Of a stretch of DNA of 64,000 bases, positions 54,423-62,658 are shown in pieces. The stretch is from positions 124,001 to 188,000 of the forward strand of contig NZ_FMCU01000011.1 of the NCBI RefSeq assembly GCF_900091525.1, given 5' to 3'. The stretch's first letter is position 1; every line of letters begins with the position of its first letter. The position numbers and the translations under genes are program-made. The DNA is from Micromonospora matsumotoense. GTDB taxonomy: Bacteria; Actinomycetota; Actinomycetes; Mycobacteriales; Micromonosporaceae. The notes below the pieces were generated by a model that did no database searches, had not been told where the DNA came from, and saw only the letters and a list, made by a program, of their open reading frames with translations.

Positions 54423-57400
54423 GTGACCGATACTCCCGAGTCCACCCCGAACGAGCCGGAGACCCCCGAGACACCAGTCGCGGCGGTCGTCCAGCACGAC
54501 CGGATCGAGCCGGTCGGGCTCGAGGTCGAGATGCAGCGCTCGTACCTCGACTACGCGATGAGCGTGATCGTCGGGCGGGCACTGCCGGACGTCCGGGACG
54601 GGCTCAAGCCGGTCCACCGCAAGATCCTCTACGCCATGTACGACTCGGGTTACCGGCCGGACCGGGGCTACGTGAAGTGCTCCCGGGTCGTCGGCGACGT
54701 GATGGGGCAGTTCCACCCGCACGGTGACTCGGCCATCTATGACGCGCTGGTCCGGATGGCCCAGCCCTGGTCGCTGCGCTACCCGCTGGTCGACGGCAAC
54801 GGAAACTTCGGTTCGCCCGGAAACGATCCGGCTGCGGCTATGAGGTACTGTTTGGCGGCAAATGTCCGTATTGGTACGGCTGTCGGCAGCGTGCGGATCG
54901 CCGACGTCGTGCCGGACGCCGCGCCGAACAGCGAGACCGACGTCGACCTCAAGGTCCGCGACCGCAACGGCGACCTGGTCCGCGCCTCGAAGTTCTTCCA
55001 CTCCGGCGAGCACCCGACGTTGCGGCTGCGCACCCGCGAGGGGTACGAGCTGACCGGCACCCACAACCACCCGGTGCTCTGCCTGGTGGACGTGGCCGGG
55101 GTGCCGACCCTGCTCTGGAAGCTGCTCGCCGAGATCTCCCCGGGCGACCGGGTGGTCCTCCAGCGGACGGTGCCGGACGAGATCGGCTACCCGATGCTGG
55201 AGCACGTCGAGGCGGCCGTGCTCGCCGGTGCCTTCGTCAGCGAGGGCTGGGTGTCCGAGGGTCGGGCCGGCTTCAACAACGTGGACCGGGAGTTCTTCGT
55301 CCGGGTCCTCGCCGCCTACGATCTCGCGGTCGGTGGACCACGTCATGTGAGCGAGCGGACCATCGCCTCCGGCAGCGTGCTGCACGAGATGGACGTCCAG
55401 AACCTCTCGGCGTTGCGCGCCAGCGTCCTCGGCGAGCTGATCGGCGCCCGTAGCGCCGCGAAGTTCGTGCCCGAGTTCGTCTGGCAGGGACCTGCGGCGA
55501 TCAAGCGCGCGTTCCTCCAGGCGTTGTTCGAGGGCGACGGATCGTCCTCGCTGCTGCCGCGCAACACCATCCAGGTCTCGTACTCGACCCGCAGCGAGCG
55601 GCTCGCCCGCGAGGTGCAGCAGTTGCTGCTGGAGTTCGGCGTGATCAGCCGGCAGACCCGGTACGACAACGGCGAGATCAAGGTGGTGGTGACCAACCGC
55701 CGCGACGCCCGGATCTTCGCCGCTCACGTCGGCTTCCTCGGCCGCAAGCAGGCCAAGCTGGAGTCCGAGCTGGCCTCGGTGCCGGCGAGCAGCACGGCGC
55801 TCTCCAGCGACCATGTGCCGCTGGTCGGTGACTTCATCCGCGAGCACGGCGCGCAGCGCTGGACGGAGCGGGACTGGCTGCGTCGGCACAACGTCGACCG
55901 GATCGAGCGTTGGGAGCGGGACCGCGACGAGATCGCCGCCCGGATCACCAACACCGAGGTGCTCGACGTGGTCGAGCCGTTGGTCGACGGGCGGTTCTAC
56001 TACGCCGAGGTGGCCGAGGTCGCCGATGCGGGTGTGCAGCCGGTCTACAGCGTCCGGGTGGACACCGAGGACCACTCCTTCGTCTCCGACGGCTTCGTCA
56101 GCCACAACACCGAGTGCAAGCTCGACCCGTTGGCGATGGAGATGCTGCGGGACATCGACGAGGACACCGTCGATCTCCAGGACAACTACGACGGCCGGGC
56201 CAAGGAGCCCACCATCCTGCCGGCGCGCATCCCCAACCTGCTGGTCAACGGCTCCGAGGGCATCGCGGTCGGGATGGCCACCAAGATCCCGCCGCACAAC
56301 CTGCGCGAGATCGGCGCGGCGGTGCAGTGGTGCCTGGAGAACCCGGAGGCCGACGAGGCGACCACCCTCGAAGCGCTGCTGGAGATCGTCAAGGGCCCGG
56401 ACTTCCCCACCCACGGGCTGATCGTCGGTCAGTCCGCCATCCAGGACGCGTACCGGACCGGTCGCGGGTCCATCCGGATGCGCGCGGTGGTGGAGGTCGA
56501 GGAGGACAAGCGGGGCCGGCCGGCGCTGGTCGTCAGCGAGCTGCCCTACCAGGTCAACCCGGACAACCTGGCGGAGCGGATCGCCGAGCTGATCAAGGAG
56601 GGCAAGCTCGCCGGCATCGCCGACATCCGGGACGAGTCCTCCGGGCGTACCGGCATGCGGATCGTGCTGGTGCTCAAGCGCGACGCGGTCGCCAAGGTGG
56701 TGCTGAACAACCTCTACAAGCACACCCAGCTCCAGGAGACCTTCGGCGCCAACATGCTGGCGCTGGTCGACGGGGTGCCGCGCACGCTCAACCTGGCCCA
56801 GTTCCTCCGCTACTACGTCGAGCACCAGATCGAGGTGATCCGGCGGCGGACCGCGTTCCGGCTGCGCAAGGCCGAGGAGCGGGCGCACATCCTGCGCGGT
56901 CTGTCCAAGGCGCTGGACGCGCTGGACGAGGTGATCGCCCTGATCCGGCGTTCGCCCACCGTCGACGACGCCCGGCAGGGCCTGATCCGGCTGCTGGAGA
57001 TCGATGAGATCCAGGCGACCGCGATCCTGGACATGCAGCTGCGCCGGCTGGCCGCGCTGGAGCGGCAGCGGATCCTGGACGACCTGGCCAAGCTGGAAAT
57101 CGAGATCGCCGACCTCAAGGACATCCTCGCCAAGCCGGAGCGGCAGCGGAAGATTGTCTCCGAGGAGCTGAGCGAGATCGTCGCGAAGTGGGGCGACGAG
57201 CGGCGTACGAAGATCATCCCGTTCGACGGCGAGGTCTCGATGGAGGACCTGATCGCCCGCGAGGACGTGGTGGTCACCATCACCCGCACCGGGTACGCCA
57301 AGCGCACCAAGGTCGACCTCTACCGCTCCCAGCGGCGCGGCGGCAAGGGCGTGAGCGGCGCAACGCTGCGGCAGGACGACATCGTCAGCCACTTCTTCGT

Positions 57401-58205
57401 ATGCTCCACACACGACTGGATTTTGTTCTTCACCAACAAGGGCCGCGTGTACCGGGCCAAGGCGTACGAGTTGCCCGAGGCCAGTAGGGTGGCCAAGGGC
57501 CAGCACGTGGCCAACCTGCTCGCCTTCCAGCCGGACGAGCAGATTGCGCAGATCATCGAAATCCCGAACTACCAGGTGGCTCCCTACCTGGTACTGGCCA
57601 CGAGAAACGGCCTGGTGAAGAAGACCCGACTCGAGGAGTTCGACTCCAACCGGTCCGGCGGCGTCATCGCGATCAACCTGCGCGATGAGGACGAGCTGGT
57701 CGGTGCCGTCCTCGTGGCGCCGGAGCAGGATCTGCTGCTGGTCTCGAAGAAGGCGCAGGCGATCCGGTTCAACGCCTCCGACGAGGCGCTGCGCCCGATG
57801 GGCCGGGCCACCTCGGGCGTGATCGGCATGCGCTTCACCGACGACGACGTCCTGCTGGCCATGGAGGTCGTCCGGGAGGGTCTGGACGTCCTGGTGGCCA
57901 CGAACGGGGGATATGCGAAACGCACCCCGATCGAGGAATACCCGGTCCAGGGTCGGGGAGGTAAGGGCGTGTTGACTGCGAAGATCACCGAGCGCCGCGG
58001 TGGTCTGGTCGGCGCGGTCGTGATCGACCCGGACGACGAGCTGTTCGCGATCACCAGCAACGGCGGCGTCATTCGGACTCCGGTGAAGCCTGTACGCCGC
58101 ACCCGTGACCGGAACACAATGGGGGTCAAGCTGATGGACCTCCCGGACGGCGTGACTATCGTGGCGATTGCTCGCAATGCCGACGAGCCTGACGAACAGG
58201 ACTAG
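54423..58205 (+). CDS. gyrA: DNA gyrase subunit A, interrupted by an intein
   Basis: A 1260-residue precursor with a 420-residue in-frame intein; the spliced GyrA would be 840 residues. The extein has the winged-helix breakage-reunion domain with catalytic Tyr142 (AAAMRY), DGLKPVHRKILYAMYDSGYR and the quinolone-determining region HPHGDSAIYDALVRMAQPWS. After the intein it continues TECKLDPLAMEMLRDIDEDT. The C-terminal beta-pinwheel carries the GyrA box QRRGGKG near precursor residue 970. GTG start. The intein sits immediately after the catalytic Tyr, so splicing is required for function. Confidence 0.97.
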   Translation: MTDTPESTPNEPETPETPVAAVVQHDRIEPVGLEVEMQRSYLDYAMSVIVGRALPDVRDGLKPVHRKILYAMYDSGYRPDRGYVKCSRVVGDVMGQFHPHGDSAIYDALVRMAQPWSLRYPLVDGNGNFGSPGNDPAAAMRYCLAANVRIGTAVGSVRIADVVPDAAPNSETDVDLKVRDRNGDLVRASKFFHSGEHPTLRLRTREGYELTGTHNHPVLCLVDVAGVPTLLWKLLAEISPGDRVVLQRTVPDEIGYPMLEHVEAAVLAGAFVSEGWVSEGRAGFNNVDREFFVRVLAAYDLAVGGPRHVSERTIASGSVLHEMDVQNLSALRASVLGELIGARSAAKFVPEFVWQGPAAIKRAFLQALFEGDGSSSLLPRNTIQVSYSTRSERLAREVQQLLLEFGVISRQTRYDNGEIKVVVTNRRDARIFAAHVGFLGRKQAKLESELASVPASSTALSSDHVPLVGDFIREHGAQRWTERDWLRRHNVDRIERWERDRDEIAARITNTEVLDVVEPLVDGRFYYAEVAEVADAGVQPVYSVRVDTEDHSFVSDGFVSHNTECKLDPLAMEMLRDIDEDTVDLQDNYDGRAKEPTILPARIPNLLVNGSEGIAVGMATKIPPHNLREIGAAVQWCLENPEADEATTLEALLEIVKGPDFPTHGLIVGQSAIQDAYRTGRGSIRMRAVVEVEEDKRGRPALVVSELPYQVNPDNLAERIAELIKEGKLAGIADIRDESSGRTGMRIVLVLKRDAVAKVVLNNLYKHTQLQETFGANMLALVDGVPRTLNLAQFLRYYVEHQIEVIRRRTAFRLRKAEERAHILRGLSKALDALDEVIALIRRSPTVDDARQGLIRLLEIDEIQATAILDMQLRRLAALERQRILDDLAKLEIEIADLKDILAKPERQRKIVSEELSEIVAKWGDERRTKIIPFDGEVSMEDLIAREDVVVTITRTGYAKRTKVDLYRSQRRGGKGVSGATLRQDDIVSHFFVCSTHDWILFFTNKGRVYRAKAYELPEASRVAKGQHVANLLAFQPDEQIAQIIEIPNYQVAPYLVLATRNGLVKKTRLEEFDSNRSGGVIAINLRDEDELVGAVLVAPEQDLLLVSKKAQAIRFNASDEALRPMGRATSGVIGMRFTDDDVLLAMEVVREGLDVLVATNGGYAKRTPIEEYPVQGRGGKGVLTAKITERRGGLVGAVVIDPDDELFAITSNGGVIRTPVKPVRRTRDRNTMGVKLMDLPDGVTIVAIARNADEPDEQD
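54849..56108 (+). mobile_element. GyrA intein with LAGLIDADG homing endonuclease
   Basis: A 1260-bp (420-codon) intein. It begins with Cys after the extein Tyr142 and ends His-Asn before Thr (VSHN then TEC). Splice block B is TGTHNHPVLC (T-x-x-H); block F is DHSFVSDGFVSHN. Two dodecapeptide endonuclease motifs lie between: LAGAFVSEGW (about intein residues 124-134) and FLQALFEGDGSS (about 222-233), each with an acidic metal ligand. All splice residues look intact. The same insertion site is used by mycobacterial GyrA inteins. Confidence 0.95.
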
Positions 58206-58209
58206 TTGA

Positions 58210-59112
58210 ATGACGGAGACACAGGCGAAGTCGGGGAACAAGGGGACCTCGGCCACCCCGGTCGACGAGGAGGCCGCCAAGAGCGGTACAACCCCCGCCG
58301 GCCGCGCCGCCGTGGGCCGGGCGACCGTCCCCGCCGACGCGCCTGCCCCGAAGTTCACCCGGGCACCCGGCATGGCACCGCCGCCGGACAAGCCCGGTGA
58401 GGACTCGGGGACGACCGAGCAGCCCCCGACGACGGGCACCGACGCGCCCTCCTCCGCCACCCAGGCGGTGGCCGCGGCGGCCAGGTCGAGCAACACGACA
58501 CAGCCGATCTCGGTGGGGGCAGCCGCCTCACCGTCCACGACCGGCACCCAGCCGAAGGTCGGCGGCGGGTTCCGGCCGTCCCCGGAACCCGGGCGTCCCG
58601 CCGCAGGCGTGGGTAACGCCCGGCCCGCCAACGGCGGTGGGCTGCCACCGGGCCTCGGTGGCCCGGCCGCCGTCGGTGCCGCCCGGGTGGGTGACGCGGT
58701 ACGCGCCGCGCGTACCTCGGTCAGTTCGGCCGCCTCCCGGGGGCCGCGCCGGGCCCGGCTGAACCTCAAGCGGATCGACCCGTGGTCCGTGATGAAGTTC
58801 GCCTTCGCCGTCTCCGTGGTCCTGTTCATCGTGGTGGTCGTGGCGACCTCGGTGCTCTACCTCGCGCTGGACGCGATGGGTGTCTTCCAGAGCGTCAACG
58901 ACAGCCTGACCGACCTGGTCAGCGCCAGCGGTGGGCAGGGCGCCGACGGTGGCTTCCAGATCACCGCCAAGGGCGTCATCCTGACGTCCGCACTGGTCGG
59001 GCTGGTCAACGTGGTGCTGTTCACCGCGCTGGCCACCCTCGGCGCGTTCGTCTACAACGTCTGCGCCGACCTGGTCGGCGGGATCGAGCTGACGCTCGCC
59101 GAGCGCGACTGA
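58210..59112 (+). CDS. DUF3566 membrane protein
   Basis: A 300-residue protein, the usual gene after gyrA in actinobacteria. The first 190 residues are disordered (Ala/Pro/Thr/Gly-rich); the DUF3566 domain follows (RLNLKRIDPWSVMKFAFAVS) with two transmembrane helices (VVLFIVVVVATSVLYLALDA and GVILTSALVGLVNVVLFTAL) and a C-terminal GAFVYNVCADLVGGIELTLA. The ATG is 4 bp after the gyrA stop, so it is cotranscribed. Function unknown. Confidence 0.88.
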   Translation: MTETQAKSGNKGTSATPVDEEAAKSGTTPAGRAAVGRATVPADAPAPKFTRAPGMAPPPDKPGEDSGTTEQPPTTGTDAPSSATQAVAAAARSSNTTQPISVGAAASPSTTGTQPKVGGGFRPSPEPGRPAAGVGNARPANGGGLPPGLGGPAAVGAARVGDAVRAARTSVSSAASRGPRRARLNLKRIDPWSVMKFAFAVSVVLFIVVVVATSVLYLALDAMGVFQSVNDSLTDLVSASGGQGADGGFQITAKGVILTSALVGLVNVVLFTALATLGAFVYNVCADLVGGIELTLAERD

Positions 59113-59235
59113 TCCGAACGGCGCCCGCCCGCCGGGCGCTACTGATCCGACCCGACGCCGGGGCACCGCGCACAGCGGTCGCCCCGGCGTCGTGCTTCCC
59201 CACCGACCCGCCGGACCGTCCCCGCGCTCATGGGC

Positions 59236-59277
59236 CGATCCAGGGGTGTCCGCGCCGGCGCGGACACCCCTGGATCG
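59236..59277. repeat. 42-bp perfect palindrome
   Basis: Arms 59236-59256 and 59257-59277 are exact complements with no loop: CGATCCAGGGGTGTCCGCG... reversed. Within a 315-bp gene-free stretch between DUF3566 and tRNA-Ile. It could be a terminator, but the length and absence of a loop are unusual and suggest a cruciform or a mobile intergenic palindrome. Confidence 0.9.
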
Positions 59278-59427
59278 CGTTGATGGAGCGGATCTCCTAC
59301 CCCGCCCCCGCCGGAATCGGCTCGCCCGTTCGCCGGGTGGCCGGTACGGTCGGGATGGCGCGGGAGCATCGGCCACCCCGATTTGGGAGCGGACGATGCG
59401 ATGGGTTAACCTTGCTCGTCGCTACGC

Positions 59428-59501
59428 GGGGCTATAGCTCAGTCGGTTAGAGCGCAGAGCTGATAACTCTGAGGTCGCTGGTTCGATTCCAGCTAGCCCC
59501 A
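59428..59501 (+). tRNA. tRNA-Ile (GAT anticodon)
   Basis: Cloverleaf with acceptor stem GGGGCTA/TAGCCCC, D arm AGCTCAGTCGGTTAGAGC, anticodon loop CTGATAA (GAU) and T arm GCTGGTTCGATTCCAGC; discriminator A. CCA is not encoded. Confidence 0.97.
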
Positions 59502-59550
59502 CCGCACACAGTTCCGACGAGCAGTCGAGTCGAGCGCGAGGGGTCGCCCC

Positions 59551-59679
59551 ATGTTCAAGAAGCTGCTGTTCCTGGTCGGCATCATCGGTGTCGCCGCCGT
59601 GGTGGCCAAGAAGGTCAAGGCCTCCAACGACGAGCGCGCCCTCTGGCACGAGGCGACCACCTCGCCCGATCTGCGCTGA
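59551..59679 (+). CDS. DLW-39-type small membrane protein
   Basis: A 42-residue protein with a single hydrophobic helix (FKKLLFLVGIIGVAAVVAKK) followed by ASNDERALWHEATTSPDLR. Actinobacterial DLW-39 proteins of about 39-42 residues lie at exactly this spot between tRNA-Ile and tRNA-Ala; here the C-terminus reads DLR rather than DLW. GCGAGGGG lies upstream of the ATG. Too short for most gene finders. Function unknown. Confidence 0.85.
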   Translation: MFKKLLFLVGIIGVAAVVAKKVKASNDERALWHEATTSPDLR

Positions 59680-59721
59680 CCGGTCCGGCTCCGGCCAGCA
59701 CCCGGCGGCCTGGTCCGCCCA

Positions 59722-59794
59722 GGGGCCCTAGCTCAACTGGCAGAGCACTGCCTTTGCAAGGCAGGGGTTAGGGGTTCGAGTCCCCTGGGCTCCA
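59722..59794 (+). tRNA. tRNA-Ala (TGC anticodon)
   Basis: Acceptor GGGGCCC pairs with GGGCTCC (one G-T), D arm AGCTCAACTGGCAGAGC, anticodon loop TTTGCAA (UGC), T arm AGGGGTTCGAGTCCCCT, discriminator A. No encoded CCA. Its 3' end abuts an integrase gene, so it is the probable attachment site. Confidence 0.97.
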
Positions 59795-59811
59795 CTCAGC
59801 TCCCGTGCAGG

Positions 59812-61095
59812 TCACGGGGCATTTCCCCCACCCTCGTCTTCCTCGTTTGATCGACCGTTGTCATCGGTCGTCAGCGAGTCGTCAGCAGAGGGCGCGAAAA
59901 CACCTCGTACGAGTCGATGAAAATCGGCCGGCGTGTGCGTGTAGCGGTTGAGCGTGGTCGACGCCTGTTCGTGCCCCATGACCGCCTGGACGACGTTGAC
60001 GGGTACGCCGCTGGAGACAAGCCAGGTGGCGTAACCGTGCCGCAGGTCGTGAAACCGCAGCCCTCCGGCCGCCTTAACCGCGACATGGGCCACCGCGTCC
60101 CGGTGTGTGGTGAACTCCGCCGACCATTCCGCGCGTTCGCTGTCGTGCCACGTCGCCCGGAACCGGTGCGGCCCGTCCTCTGCGACGCTGCCGAGCAACC
60201 CGGCACGCACGAGGGAGGGTCGCCACACCTGGCGCCGGAAGTTGCTCCGTAGCATCGGGTCCCCTGCCTGATTGGTGAAGACCCGACCGGCAGCGCCGGG
60301 GTTCGTCAGGGCACGGTGGCGACCCAGCTCGGCGCGCAGGAACGGCGGTACGGGAACGACGCGCCGGCTCTGCGCCGTCTTCGGGTACGGCTTGTCGGCC
60401 GGGTGCCCGTTGACCTCGATCACGACTCGCCGCACGGTCAGCGTGGCGGCCTGGTCGTCGTCGTCCGGCAGATCGATATCGGCCCACCGCAGCCCGAGGC
60501 ACTCGCCCCACCGCAGCCCGGCACCGGCCGCCGCCGCGACGACGGGTCGGTGCCACTCCGGAACGCTCGGTAGAAGTAGCTCCGTCACCTGGGCGAGCGT
60601 CAGCAGGAGTTGCCCACCCGCCCGCTTGCGTTGTGCCGGCAGGCGCACGCCCTCGCACGGGTTGAACGCGATCAGCCGGCTACGCACCGCCGACGCGAGG
60701 ATGGACGACAGCAGCGAGTGACACGAGGCGACGGTAGCCGGCGACAGTTCCCGACCGAGGCGAGTCACCCACTCCTGAACGGCCAGGTGGTCAATGCGGG
60801 CAACCGGCCAGGTTCCCCACTGCGGCAGCAGCCGCGCGCGTAGGCGGGACGTCCACCCGGCCAACGTGGTTGCCTCGACCGACCGCGAGGCAAGCCAACG
60901 CTCGGCATACGTACCGAATCGGGTTCTGCCGGCGGCGGGATCGACGTAGGTTCCCTGACTCACGGTCGTCTCCGTGGCCGCGAGGTACGCGGCGGCTTCC
61001 TTGCGAGTGCGGAAGGTCTTCGCCTTCTGACGGCCGGATGGGTCGCGCCAGTTGGCGCGGTAAGTCCCGGCGGGGGTCTTGATGATGTGTCCCAC
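59812..61095 (-). CDS. int: Tyrosine recombinase/integrase
   Basis: A 427-residue site-specific recombinase. An AP2-like arm-binding N-terminus (GTYRANWRDPSGRQKAKTFR) precedes the core-binding domain (residues about 60-150) and catalytic domain: AAAAGAGLRWGECLGLRWAD (first Arg), HDLRHGYATWLVSSG (H-x-L-R-H) and MGHEQASTTLNRYTH with the nucleophilic Tyr. An insertion of about 30 residues lies before the HDLRH block. It integrates the element into tRNA-Ala. The ATG at 61095 is kept; its upstream region carries CTAG clusters. Confidence 0.94.
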   Translation of the reverse strand: MGHIIKTPAGTYRANWRDPSGRQKAKTFRTRKEAAAYLAATETTVSQGTYVDPAAGRTRFGTYAERWLASRSVEATTLAGWTSRLRARLLPQWGTWPVARIDHLAVQEWVTRLGRELSPATVASCHSLLSSILASAVRSRLIAFNPCEGVRLPAQRKRAGGQLLLTLAQVTELLLPSVPEWHRPVVAAAAGAGLRWGECLGLRWADIDLPDDDDQAATLTVRRVVIEVNGHPADKPYPKTAQSRRVVPVPPFLRAELGRHRALTNPGAAGRVFTNQAGDPMLRSNFRRQVWRPSLVRAGLLGSVAEDGPHRFRATWHDSERAEWSAEFTTHRDAVAHVAVKAAGGLRFHDLRHGYATWLVSSGVPVNVVQAVMGHEQASTTLNRYTHTPADFHRLVRGVFAPSADDSLTTDDNGRSNEEDEGGGNAP

Positions 61096-61159
61096 GGTTG
61101 TGGATCTCCTTGGGTTGGTGACGGTGTGTTATCTGTGGTGCGGCCGGTGGTCGGCTGTG

Positions 61160-61534
61160 CTAGCAGGGCTTGCGGGGGTGGTGATTCGGGTTCTGGTGGG
61201 GGTTCGGGGTGTTGGTGCTGGTGGGCTGCTATCTGCTATGCCGCTGGTGGGGCTGGCGATTGGCTGCTAGCACGTCTGCTAGCCCTAGCAGCGCGGGGTG
61301 CTAGCGATAGCAGCTCTGCTAGGTCGTCGGTCGCCGCGTGGTTGGTGACGGAGCGTGTATCTGACGGTGAGGCGTCGCGGTCGTCTAGCGCTGCTGAACC
61401 CACGTCGGTCGGTCGCTGTGGAGGGGTTCAGTCGTTCTGACCGGTGGTGCCGATAGGCGCTAGGTGCCAGGTGGGGGCGGGGTTGGGCCGCTAGCGGTGC
61501 CGCTAGGTCTAGCGGGTGGTGGCGCTAGACCTAG
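61160..61534. repeat. CTAG-rich array between int and xis
   Basis: Thirteen CTAG tetranucleotides in 375 bp, starting at 61160, 61267, 61279, 61285, 61301, 61319, 61385, 61460, 61491, 61503, 61509, 61525 and 61531. The sets beginning 61267 and 61491 share identical 12-6-16 bp spacing and form an imperfect 38-bp direct repeat (25 of 38 positions equal). CTAG-NN-CTAG dimers occur at 61279, 61503 and 61525. No gene occupies 61096-61608. Confidence 0.9.
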
Positions 61535-61608
61535 CGGCACTGCCGGCCGATGAGATGGCCCCTCCCCCGGGTGTGCGGCTCGGCAGGCACCGACCGGGGG
61601 GGGCCATC

Positions 61609-61935
61609 TCATGCGCCGTTGCGTCGGTGCTGGCGTTGTTCGGCGCGTTCCATGCGGTCCAGTTCGGCGGCTACGTCCTCGGTGCTGGCCTCGGGCAGGT
61701 CGTCAAGCCAGCGGTGGAGTCGGCCTTTGGGGATGAGCCACCGGCCGCCGAGCTTGATCGCGGGGATTTCGCCGGAGCGGACGAGGGCGTAGGTGGAGCC
61801 GAGGGACAGCGACAGGATCTCGGCGGTTTCGGCGACGGTGTAGACGGCGCTGACGACAGGCGCGCTGCGGGTGTTGGAGATGCCCCCCGCCTCGGTTGGG
61901 ATAGGGCGCTGCGGGAACGGGATGACCGTGCTCAC
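61609..61935 (-). CDS. xis: Excisionase / MerR-like helix-turn-helix protein
   Basis: A 108-residue protein from GTG 61935 (AGGAGGAA 7-8 bases upstream). The DNA-binding part VYTVAETAEILSLSLGSTYA then LVRSGEIPAIKLGGRWLIP is the excisionase/HTH_17 fold, ending with a helical acidic tail. In pSAM2-type elements Xis sits beside int and directs excision. An in-frame start at 62244 would add 103 low-complexity residues and has no support. Confidence 0.88.
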   Translation of the reverse strand: MSTVIPFPQRPIPTEAGGISNTRSAPVVSAVYTVAETAEILSLSLGSTYALVRSGEIPAIKLGGRWLIPKGRLHRWLDDLPEASTEDVAAELDRMERAEQRQHRRNGA

Positions 61936-62280
61936 GGGTGCTTCCTCCTGGGTAGCGGTACTACTTCGCCGACTGCTGGTAGCAGCACTAGGCGACGTAG
62001 TAGGCGGGGTAGCGGTAGCGGCTGCTGGGGGTCGGTGGAGGGCGGTGGGGCGGGTTTTCGGGGTGTCGGCGGTGGGTGCCGCTACCCGCGACCCGGTGCC
62101 GTTCGTGCTGGCCGGGCAGGTCGCGGTGCGGGTCGCGTCGGCGCGACCGGTCGCGGGTGGGCCGCGACCTGGCGGCCGGGGTGACGGATGCGACCTGGCC
62201 GTGACGCAGCGCCCGCGCGGTCGAGCTGGGCGGCGCGGTGACAACCGGGGTTGTCGCCAGGTGGGTTCCGTCGCGGGTGA

Positions 62281-62411
62281 CTAGGAGATGCCTGGTCGCC
62301 GTGCTGGCCGCTGGCGCGGGTGGGGCGGGTAGCGGTGGTGTGGGTCCTAGACCGCTAGTGCGCTGGTCGGCAGCGCTCCTAGGTCTAGAAGGTGGTCGGT
62401 CCTAGGGCTAG
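62281..62411. repeat. Second CTAG cluster
   Basis: Seven CTAG in 131 bp, at 62281, 62347, 62355, 62379, 62385, 62402 and 62408. The pairs at 62379 and 62402 are CTAG-NN-CTAG dimers (CTAGGTCTAG, CTAGGGCTAG), matching those of the first array. Confidence 0.88.
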
Positions 62412-62535
62412 GAGGGCCGGCGGTCGGGTGACGGATGCCAGCCGGCGGGGTTGCATCACGCCCGCTGTGCGGCCCGGTGCCGACCGTTCCCGGTCCGTCT
62501 GTCCCTGGGGTGGAGGGCCGGCGGGGTGGTGGTGG

Positions 62536-62639
62536 CGCTGACACGTTGACACCCCCTCGTGATCGGCGGGTTTGTGCTGGTCGGGGCGGGTGTCGCGCTG
62601 TCAGCGCCGACCGTTGACAGGCGTTGACAGCGCTGACAC
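62536..62639. repeat. Iteron-like TTGACA/CTGACA repeats
   Basis: CGTTGACAG at 62612 and 62622 (10 bp apart), CGCTGACAC at 62536 and 62631, GTTGACACC at 62545 and an inverted GCTGTCAGCG at 62597. Directly downstream of the rep stop, a plausible origin or repressor site of the element. Confidence 0.65.
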
Positions 62640-62658
62640 CTGGCCGCGTCTAGTGGGG

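Larger units (their letters stand above)
61936..62658. other. Gene-free region between xis and rep
   Basis: About 720 bp with no convincing gene. It holds the xis promoter, a second CTAG cluster (62281-62411) and TTGACA/CTGACA repeats (62536-62639). Confidence 0.6.

Noticed and set aside
54417..58829. 1470-residue minus-strand frame
   Set aside because: Antisense of gyrA; long only because of GC bias.
61160..61322. CTAG clusters as simple restriction sites or chance
   Set aside because: The repeated 6/12/16-bp spacing and dimer forms make chance unlikely, so this was kept as a finding rather than dismissed; no restriction-modification gene is visible.
61516..62184. 222-residue plus-strand frame over xis
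   Set aside because: Antisense of the excisionase; no start signal or motifs.
62347..62544. 65-residue minus-strand frame between xis and rep
   Set aside because: Pro/Thr-rich without a clear ribosome-binding site or family; overlaps the CTAG cluster.
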